From positions 62,001 to 126,000 of the forward strand of contig QEYB01000448.1 in assembly GCA_017562135.1 (NCBI GenBank): DNA of 64,000 nt, in the 5' to 3' direction. Within the stretch, counting starts at the first letter, position 1; every line of letters begins with the position of its first letter. This DNA is from Dipylidium caninum (Eukaryota; Platyhelminthes; Cestoda; Cyclophyllidea; Dipylidiidae). Positions 55,101 to 64,000 of this stretch are shown piece by piece. Position numbers and translations under genes: made by a program. The notes under the pieces were generated by a model that saw only the letters and a program-made list of their open reading frames with translations, had not been told where the DNA came from and searched no databases.

Positions 55101-58100
55101 CACCCTTGCCCCGCCCCTGTAAACAGGATGTAGTTCAGGCGATTATGTGTACTACTCTTATGCGATTAAAATTGTCAAACTAAGTACAAATTTAATGCTG
55201 CATCTCACTTAAAGTCGCACCTTTGAGGAGGAATTAAACGACCAATTGGGAAGAGGCGCGCGTTTTTTACCTTCTCCGCCAATCGATACGCGCTAATTAA
55301 AGCAATCAACTCACTCTCCGCCATTATCGATCGCATACTTTACCATTATGTGATAAATCGGTTGCCTTGACGACAATAGCGACAACAAGACAGTAATTTA
55401 TTTTATGCTTGAGTATTTAATTGCCTTGTGTACCTGGTGCATGCAGTTAATGATCTCGCCTGTCACAGAGGGCAAAGACCAAATGAATATGGCAATATCA
55501 ATCGCAGGGAGAATTAAGGAGAATGATTGCGCGTCACTTATCGGTTTTCGCGTCTCCTTCACGGGAGGACTTAAAAAAGTACTCCCACTACAAGCTTCTT
55601 CGAGAATGAACTCACCGAAAACATGTTCAACTCGTTACGAGGATGCGTTTTTTCTGGCCGCCAACATACTCCACGCAATCAACGAAACGAATTGCCCAAC
55701 TGCCGTGTCGTCGCAGTTACTTCGTCAATCCAAGGAATATCCTGCAGGTACTAACCGAGGGACGAGGCTAGATCAGACTTGAGAAATTATAAAAAAACTG
55801 TTTCATTGCTCTATTAGCTATATATTTCTCTGACACATTTATAGTTCTGCCGATACATAAATCGTTGGTCATGCACTTTTACGCTCCTCATTTTAATGGC
55901 TGCTAAGCATGCCCAACTTGTGACTTGGACGCCTTGTTGTTCACCACACTTGAATCGGGCAAACAGTATTTCTTTATGATGCACAAGACCCTACTCATTA
56001 CTCACAATAGGAATAAACGTTTTCTCACGAGACTTCTCGTCTGTCTGTCAGTAGAGAAGCGCTTTTCCACCCTCTTCCGGGAAGACACAGCTTCTATTGT
56101 ACCATGTGCATGGCTGAGGTTACCGGGGCGGGCGAAGATTTCACCGTTCACCGGCACGGCCTCGGTGTCTTCCCGTGTGTCTGCCAGCGGCACAGATTGT
56201 TGTGGACTCGTGGGAGTGGTGCACACCCTTGGAAATTTGATAAAACCTAAATGACAATCATTACAAAGCAAATAGCAGATGACATTTAGACTTTCTCCCA
56301 TTTAATGAGGTGGAAAGACAGGGGTAAGGAAACCCTTTTATCTGCCAGCCAATCACTTTCGCACTCCTAGAAATGCCATACACCATATGAAATACCATAA
56401 TGGCAATATTTTGTGCAATCAAATGATTTACACCACACCGTTGTTGTTCCCCAAAACATCTTATCTTCATCACATCTCGTGAAATAGGGTCTCCCCCACC
56501 CTCCATGAACATATCCTCCCTCCACATCTATTTATTTGACGTTGGCCTCGTCCCAAGAAGTATTATTACTAACTACATCATTGTGAACACGTGTTGACTA
56601 ACCCCAAACGATGCCCACCTTCAGGTGGTGGGACGATCTGGTGGACAGTTCTCGTAGGGGCATGGGACCATCTTGTGGGGGACAAATTGGCATTGGTACT
56701 GCTCTGATTGCTTGAAAGGGCGTCCACATTGGCAGACCTACGTCTGACACTGGGCTTTTTTACCTTATTGCGGAAAATCGTACTTCGGGGATGGCTGGAA
56801 GCGGAGTGAACCCATGACACTCCCCCCACACTTCACTTTCGACATGCCGTGGTTTGTTGTTAGGCAACCGGTTCGTTGCCTCACCTCACCTCACTGCCGC
56901 GTAGATAATATCAAGCTGTAGTGAAGACGTTGGGGATGATTTTAACTGCCGAAAGAGTTAAAGGCATAGCTGAAAAGTGGTGTAAGGGCAGGCTAAACAT
57001 GAGTGAGTCTGTCAAAATGACGTCTTTTCATCAAATTTGGTGAGCTAATGTGTTGACACTGACACCTGCGGGGAAGAAAAAATCGTCAACTCGGTTGAAT
57101 GAGGCCATTTGCCGCGCAAATAAGGGGAAAAAAGCTTCTCTCGTTGATTATAGTGACATGGATTACGAGAAATAAATATGTGTGGTGGTAATTTTAGGAA
57201 TAAGGGAAGGTTTTGTAACGTTTTAGGGTAGAAATTCTAGGAGGCAGAGGGAACTTTGGGCTCCGGTGACTCCGAGACTCCACTTTTCATACTTTTATGT
57301 TCCTCTTCACCCGACTAATTATATTCCCATGAGGTATTTGCACTTTCCGGCACAAAACATCTCTTTTGGCATCATGTAATGGGTGTTAGCAAATCAGCAA
57401 CTCGTTGCGCTGGGTAAATGGTAGACTACCCGAGTACATTCTTTGTCCAGAATAGTGCCCTTTTGCTATTTCACACCTTTTTGATTAATAAACAAGGCAA
57501 AATCTACACCTGAAGTGGTAATGAGACCATAAAGGTGCCCTAAAATGAGCCTGACGAAATAACATGTGTTGTTAAATTCTACCGCCACCAACCCTCGCTC
57601 TCCCCTCTATCTCTGTCTCTCTCGATTTCCTTCCCCCTTTCTCTTCTACCTTTGGCGTGTGTTCAAACATTGTTGTGAGGAGAAAAGACCAAAGACACCG
57701 CGGTCGTTGGGATTCTCCTCGTCGAATTTGAAAGTGGAAGCAACTGCTCGTCACGATTTTGTGTCACCGCGGGCTATGGAATCGTGTAGACTTGACGAAA
57801 TCTTCTCCGTCAACTTCAACACCCAGTCCGGCTGCCTCAACGCCCCCAAATGGCGGGGCGAAGTGATTTGTTTGAAATGTGGACCGCCCCTTAACGCCTA
57901 AGTGGACCCTCACTGGTCTGTAGGCGGCCTAATAAGTTTCAGGGGACAAAAACCCAGGCCATTTATGGCGCAAGCAGTGGACTCAAACGCCCCTAAGCGG
58001 GATCCACACTGTCTGACATTTGGACGGGCGGAATGCCAACCCTGGACATCGGCTGGTCGAAAGGTCAACCGGCCGATGCGCCACCGGGCGCGTCTTGTGC

Positions 58101-59085
58101 GCTTTGGGTGGAGATTTTACCCACTGAATTATTAATTCTCGCCCGAAGAGATCGTGTCTTCTCCTCTCCCCCACCAAATGGTCTTCACCTGACAGAGAAA
58201 TGCTGAAATCCCCTTAGACGTCGAGTGCAGTGACAGTTCATCGACATTAACATGAGTGCATCCCCGCACTTGGGCGGAAGAAACACTTTTCGATATCAGT
58301 TTGCCTGGAAGAAGAATTCTCTTATTTTCCAGACGCGGAGAGTGAATACGGGTGCCAACTCGAAGGAGTTCCTCTTTACTCGCAATGTTTTCCCCGCTTA
58401 CCTAAATGTCCCTCAAATAATGGACGAATTTCAACGAACGGAACCGGTTTTTACCCTTGGGGAAACCGAACGAAAATACGGGGAAGAATAGCCGATGTGG
58501 AATTGCTTCGAGGGTCATTTTTCCGATTTTCAACGTGCGGAAGAAAGGAAGTGAGGAATCTCAATAATAGCAATTTACCTTTCATGTTACCTGAGAGAGA
58601 AGACTACTCGTATGCTTGTTTAATTGTTGAACACTTGGCGCCCTGGAGCAATGCGTTCGCCGACTCCTGGGACGTGGAACTAATTTGTTCAATGGTGGCG
58701 TGTAAGAAACTCTGAGGGGAGGGGAAAAGTCGAGTTGAAGGTCGCGTATCCACATAAAAGGAGAATTTTCCCATCTCACCTTCACACACACACGGACACA
58801 CGCACACATTGTGCTTCCCACTTCGTCGGGTCTCCTCGCGGAGCGAGGGAGGATTGTGTGCCCAGGACTAATTTTCGCCCCTATGATGACACTTGACATA
58901 TCCTCGCATCTACGATTTGTCCTTTCCTATTCCCGGAGAGTGAAGTAAGGTGGACAAGATGAGCTGATGGCATCCGAGTCAGTGTCATCGACATCATCAT
59001 GACCTCTGTTTCCTTTTGCGACAACCTCACGACTTTGAGTTGGATGATAGAAGCCTCTTAATCGTGACGATCTCCTTTGGAGATG
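52200..59085. other. intergenic, 5' flank of the Hox gene
   Basis: AT-rich, with many short open frames up to 125 aa, none with a recognisable domain, plus occasional short simple repeats. No supported gene or mobile element. Confidence 0.45.
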
Positions 59086-59089
59086 CAAA

Positions 59090-61215
59090 TAGAATACACA
59101 TTTACAGGAAAATGCCCAAACTTTTTCGAGAATAGGCACAGAAGAGAGGACGTTCCAAGGAAGGTGGAGGCGAGGTTCTCTTCCCTAGACGAGGTGCCCA
59201 TCGGCAAGCAGAAGTAAAACTCCATGCGGGGAGGGGAGCTTCCCTTTATATCAGCCAGGTTTACGAGGTAATGTCCGAGTTTATTTAAAAGTAGGCACAT
59301 ATTTGGGGACGGCGGTCTTTTTTCTCTCCTGGATAAATCCTCCATAGACAAGCATAAGTGACCCTTCATGCCGACGAGGGATGAGTTTAAATGGAGAGAA
59401 GTTTCCCTTCGGTCTAATGTCTGTTCAGGTCCACCAGGCCTCCGCGGAAATGTCAAAATTTACTCAAGAAAGGGCCCATTGGGGAGAATGTTGCAAAGAA
59501 GGTGGAGGCGAGATTTTTTCCCCTAGACGAGTCGCCCACCGTCGCGCACAAGTTAACCTTCCATGCTGTGGAGGTACGAGTGTGCATGGAGAGAAGTGAA
59601 ACCCCTTATGTCCGCAGGTTTATGAGGAAATGTCCAAATTTAGCCAAAAATAGACACATATGAGGAGGCGGGGGTCTTTTCATTGAGCAAATCGTCCATC
59701 GAAAAGCACGGGTGACCATCTATACCGTCGAGGGACGAGGATAAGCGGAGAGGAGTTGTCCTTCAATCGAATTCCCCTTCTTATCCTTCAGGCTTCCAGG
59801 AAGATAGCAAAGTTTGATCAAAAGTAACCTCATAAGAGGAGGTATTTTGCCCATTAACAAGCACAAGTACCGCCTCATGCCAGTTGACAGGAGTTTCCTT
59901 CCCAAAGAGTATCCGTTTAAGTCCTCCAGGCTTACGGGGAAATGCCCAAATATATTTAAGAAAGGCAGGCAAGAGGAAATGTTTTAAGAAAGGTGGGAGC
60001 AAGATTCTTTCCTCTGGACGAGTCGAAAATCGTGAAGCACAAGTTAATCTCCATGCCATCGAGGGACGATTATGCAAGGAGAGGAACCCTCCTCCACAGG
60101 AGTTTCCTTTCATGTCCGCCATGCTTACGAGGAAATGTCCAAAGTTAGTTAAAAATAGGCCCGTATTAGGCGGCGAGGGTCTTTTCCCTGGACAAGTTGT
60201 CCATCGCCTGCACAAGTAACGCCTCATGCCGGCGAGAGACGAGTTTAAATGGAGAGGAGTTTCCCTTCAGTCGAATTTCCGTAAATATCCTTCAGGTTTA
60301 CGAGAAGATGTCCAAATTTGCCCAAGTTTAGGCGCATATTTAGAGGTAGGGATCTTTCGCCTCGGCGAGTTGTCCATGGACAAACACAAGTCAACCACCA
60401 TGCCGTCGAGGGACGAGGATGCACGGAGAGGAGTCTCTTTCCAAAAGTGTATCCCTTTATGACCGCGGACTTACGAGGAAATGTCCAAATTTAGTCAAAA
60501 ATAGACACATTAGACGGCGAGGGGTATTTCCCCTAGGCGAGTCGCCCATAGTCGGGCAGAAATAGACCTCCATGCCGTCGAGGGACGAGTTTAAGTGGAG
60601 AGGAGTTTCCCTTCAATTGAATTCCCTTACCTGTCCTTCAACTTACAGGAAAAGAGCCAAGTTTAATCAAAAGTAGGCTCATAAGAGGAATGAGGAAGCG
60701 AAGTTCTTCTCCTTGGACAATTTGACCATGAACAAGCACAAGTGCCGTTTCATGCCGATGAGAGCCGAGTTTGCATGGAGGGTAGTCTCCTTCCAAAAGA
60801 GCATCCCTTTAAGTCCTCCGTGCTTATGAGGTGAGGTTCTTTCCTCTGGACGAGTCGCCCATTGTCAAGCACAGGTGGAGAGGAGTTTGCAGCCAACTGA
60901 ATTCAGACTTCCAGGAAAATAGCCAAGTTTATTCCTAGGAAGGCACATATCTGGAGGCGGGGGTCTTTTCCCTCGACAAATCGCTCATTGACATACACGA
61001 AAGAGCATGCCTTTATGCCCTCCGGGCCCACTAGGAATGTCCAAATTTACTTACGAAAATGCTCACAAGAGAAGGTATTTTAAGGTAGGAGACAGCGAAG
61101 TTCTTTGGCCTAGACGAGCCGCCTATCGTGAGGCAGAAGCAGACCTCCACGCCGTCGAGGGATGAGGATGCACGGAGAGGAGTCTCCCTTGCCTTGTGTT
61201 TTCGTCCATGCCCCT
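59090..61215 (+). repeat. tandem array, about 12 diverged units of roughly 173 bp
   Basis: The block gaggaaatgtccaaatttag recurs, diverged, near 59107, 59269, 59444, 59625, 59797, 59937, 60130, 60301, 60475, 60647, 60913 and 61030. Most spacings are 162-181 bp, with a few indels. Each unit also carries a tccctagacgagtcgcccat-like block and a ccatgccgtcgagggacgag-like block. Minus-strand frames of 130-150 aa show recurring peptides such as GHFPVN and GHFLVS, but unit length is often not a multiple of three. I regard the array as a minisatellite/satellite, not a gene. Confidence 0.85.
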
Positions 61216-61219
61216 GAAA

Positions 61220-62265
61220 GTTCTGGCTATCGACCCAGTAAACTGTAAGGAAAAGCTTCCGACTTGTTTACGACGGTGTCTAGACAGGAACCATAAACTC
61301 GTAACTATGAGGACGACTAAGCACCCCTAAATAACCATAATTTGAAAGCGCTGAAGGAGGCAGTCCTATCGTCGTTATCGGCGGAAGACTATCAAATGAT
61401 CTGCTGTGCACAAAAACACACCGCCGCCCCCTTCCGCCACCCCCCCACCCCCACCGCCACCGCCACGACCACCGCCACCACGACGTTTTTCCATTGCATT
61501 CTCGCCACCGGCCGCCTCGTCTACACACTCGCCCACCACAGCTCAAGGCATCATCGCAACCATGACATCCGCCGGGCTAATTTCCCCGTTATATTTTGTC
61601 TTTCGACGAGAGCACCGTAGAGAGGGGATTTGGAGTGTAAAACAACATGCTTTCTCTCAAAAGTAACTAACATACTTTGAGTGGCGACCGTTATCTCGTA
61701 AATGTCAACTTGTCATTCGTGGCCGAGTGGTGTCCTACTCAGGCAGGGCTGTAGGTCGCCCAAGTATTTCCCGCGATTTGGTTAGTTGCCTCTTTTTAAT
61801 GGGCCCTAAATAATTTAGTCCAATCGACTGTATAAATTATGGTTCCGGGTGTGTTCTCTAATAGCAGTCATTATTTTCTCGTATGATGCAAGCGGGGGAG
61901 AGACCGGAGCCCGGGTTGAGAATTATTGCGCTGCAGATGGGCTACCGGGGTGAATGGTCGGTGCCCTTTCAAGGGTATCAAAGGGAATGACGTGGTGCCT
62001 GCTTCTGTGCCTTTGTCGGTTCATTAAAACGCGGATCGTTGTGCTATTATTATCATCATCGTCATCAGCATCGTCAGCCTCCACTCTCCACCTCACTTCC
62101 CCCGCCTTTCTGTCACTGGCCGCCCGAGCAGGTCGTAAAAGGCTTGTTGTATGCGGTACTCTTGTCCACGCCTAACCCAACTGTGATGAGGATTTTCGCC
62201 CCGGCCTACTGCCTGTCAACACAGATTTGTTAGCCTCGGTTTTCCTTCCTCCCTTCCTTTCTTTT
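61220..62265. other. intergenic, no supported gene
   Basis: Contains a (CCACC)-type proline-codon tract near 61435-61490. Nothing else was recognised. Confidence 0.4.
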
Positions 62266-62269
62266 TACC

Positions 62270-62960
62270 CCACCAAGCGTTAGACTACATTAAAATTCCC
62301 CTTCCCTCCCCGCCTCCCCCTTATCCGTCCCTTTCTACTTCCTCCATACCTCATACTCTGCCTCTCTTCCTTCCCTTTTTCTTCATCTCTCCCAGTTTCC
62401 CTCCCTTCCTTCTTTCTATATGATTCTGCTAAGGGTTTGATGGAAAGGGGACCTTATGAACATCCTCCTTTCTTCCTTCTCCCTACCTCCTTGCTTCCCT
62501 AACTCCCTTTCTTCCTTCTTTCTTATCCTGCCTAGCGTTGACTGCAAGGGAGACCACACTAAAATCTTCTGACAAACGGCAAGCACCGGAGCAGCGTCCC
62601 CGTTCGTCAGGCGTTAGTTTCAAGGAAAATCTCTCGCCCTGCCCCTCTTCTTTCCTCGTTTTCTCCATATCTCCCCGCCTCCCTCCCTCCTTCCCTTCCT
62701 TCTGCGTCCCTTCTCCCCTGCCTCCCTGCCTCTCCTCTTTCCTCCCTACCTTTCTGCCTTCCTTCTTACGCTCTTTCCCTTCCTTCCATTCCTTCCATCC
62801 TTCTGACCCTGCCAAGCGTTAGTTGGGAAGGAGACCTCTCGAACATCCTCCTTCCTTCCTTCTCACCCTGCCGAGCGCCGATTTCAAGGGAGACGAAATT
62901 GAAATCCTCTGGCAAATAACAAGCACTGGAGCAGCATTCCAGAACATTCATTTGGGGAGA
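62270..62960 (+). repeat. pyrimidine-rich tract with a repeated 60-70-bp module
   Basis: Long (CTTC/CCCTT)-type tracts are punctuated by related modules beginning ctgcc-x-agcg near 62272, 62422, 62530, 62808 and 62868. The best pair (62530 and 62868) shares caaggga-x-acc and caagcac-x-ggagcagc. Confidence 0.6.
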
Positions 62961-63558
62961 GGCAGACTCGTGCAAGGGAGCCGTGAACAGGATCCACGCT
63001 GCAAGAACTGGCATTTGTCGGCATATTTCCTCAACGATTAAAGTACTGACTGTAAAAAATAGCATGGAGGCGGCAAACTTTCTGTGTATACTGCTTTAAA
63101 CGCTGAAGTTTGACTTACATTACATGAATCCGTCTTTTTCAACAGCTATGCTCTTGTCGTTGTGTCAGTGTTGGAACCGACTAAAGCCGCTTCACTCCCC
63201 ACTTCTGAAACCAGACAATTTTCCCAGTAGAGCTTCCAACTCCCTCCATTCCTGAGGAGGAGGTTAAAGTAATCTGAAAGTGAATGGTACAACGGTATCA
63301 AAACTGCCTATTTTCTTTGAATTTTCAACACGGTGAGGGGAGGAGCGGAGACCTGGTGCGCGGACAGGAGGCCAGGAAATGAGACGTCACATTTACTAGG
63401 TAGGCTCTGGTGTCAGGCTTTACGGGTGCAGTGATCATTCACACCTTCGGAGACTGTCACCTTCTGAACGAATCATCCACCTAAACCAGAAGTAACTACA
63501 CAGTGATAAAAACAAATTTAATGGAGATGTCGCCTTTCCCCTGCAAATACATAAAGTT

Positions 63559-63964
63559 TTAATGGGGTTGTGTGAAATGCCTGCGATTTCCCCTGTATAA
63601 AATGGGAACAAGAGGCGTTTCTTCAGGTAAATTGACAATGTCTGTAGACACGAAGGTGAAGTTAGGAGACAAGAAGGACTGGACGGTTGCCACGTCACCG
63701 TCTTGCTGAACCAACTCCGTGTGAGCACGAAGTCCTACGAGAGGAGAAGGCTTTTAGGAAGATGAATAAACACTTTAACGCTTAGCTAAGGAGGCAATCA
63801 AAGCGGCCACTAACTGACTATTTGGCAGTCTTTTTAAGCCACGGGAAGCCAAAATGATGCAAGCAGATGAGAGAATTTGCAAAACCATGAGGAGGGAGTC
63901 CGACATCTCGAATCCACCTCGCTTAGTTATGTATTTTATGCAACAGTGAAGGAATTTCTCGCTA
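63559..63964 (-). CDS. possible 3' exons of an unidentified gene running off the right edge
   Basis: Minus strand. Exon 63964-63780 encodes a helix-rich segment (SDSLLMVLQILSSACIILAS, then LVAALIASLAK). A 45-bp candidate intron (gttaaa to ctcctctcgtag) joins in phase 1 to exon 63734-63559, which encodes ELVQQDGDVATVQSFLSPNF and ends PH-TAA. An ATTAAA follows about 37 bp after the stop (63522-63517). The donor is weak (gttaaa). I do not recognise the protein. The alternation of hydrophobic and polar residues suggests a helical-repeat protein, but that is a guess. Confidence 0.35.
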
Positions 63965-64000
63965 CTCACAAGGTCATATAAGTAGTTTAGGCCAAATTTC

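Noticed and set aside
55405..55782. 125-aa frame on the + strand
   Set aside because: Fairly balanced composition, but no recognisable motif, no convincing splice partners and no adjacent exons.
59058..60227. Minus-strand frames of 132 and 148 aa with recurring peptides
   Set aside because: They lie in the 173-bp tandem array. Repetition of the DNA explains the recurring peptides, and unit lengths often break the frame.

Overview
The window is animal nuclear DNA. It is intron-rich and gene-poor, with many microsatellites and degenerate repeats. Three protein-coding genes can be read with confidence. The mixture of very short introns (31-96 bp) with multi-kilobase ones, a lophotrochozoan-type Lox5 Hox gene and an isolated Hox locus point to a flatworm (Platyhelminthes), probably a parasitic one. 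The exact group is inference.

Layout. (1) About 1-8,718, + strand: the 3' part of a RUN-domain gene most like the RUSC/NESCA family. It has eight or nine exons with matching splice phases, and its 5' end lies outside the window. (2) About 9.7-24.9 kb, + strand: a MAGUK of the MPP/p55 (PALS1/Stardust/CASK-like) class with L27N-L27C-PDZ-SH3-guanylate kinase-like order, followed by an unusual acidic C-terminal extension of about 197 residues. (3) 24.9-42.2 kb: a long intergenic stretch with no gene I can support. It holds dispersed terminal-inverted-repeat elements, a dead mariner transposase, a CpG- and pyrimidine-rich segment and many microsatellites. (4) 42.5-51.5 kb, - strand: a Hox gene in four exons, with a YPWM hexapeptide, an Antennapedia-class homeodomain split over three exons and a KLNGPG sequence after the homeodomain. 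I call it Lox5 (central class, Hox6-8 related). (5) 51.5-63.5 kb: intergenic DNA containing a roughly 173-bp tandem array (about 59.1-61.2 kb) and a pyrimidine-rich repeat tract (62.2-62.9 kb). (6) 63.56-63.96 kb, - strand: two possible 3' exons of an unidentified gene that runs off the right edge.

Functionally these are ordinary animal genes: a RUN adaptor, a cell-polarity or junction scaffold, and a Hox transcription factor. They are neighbours but not a pathway. The more unusual signals are the family of terminal-inverted-repeat elements in and beside the MAGUK gene, the homeobox split by two introns, the MAGUK tail with a degenerate GMP-binding loop, very small introns and microexons, and the tandem array. 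I found no CRISPR array, operon, rRNA or recognisable tRNA. Exon boundaries were set by eye from GT/AG sites and phase agreement, not by transcript data.
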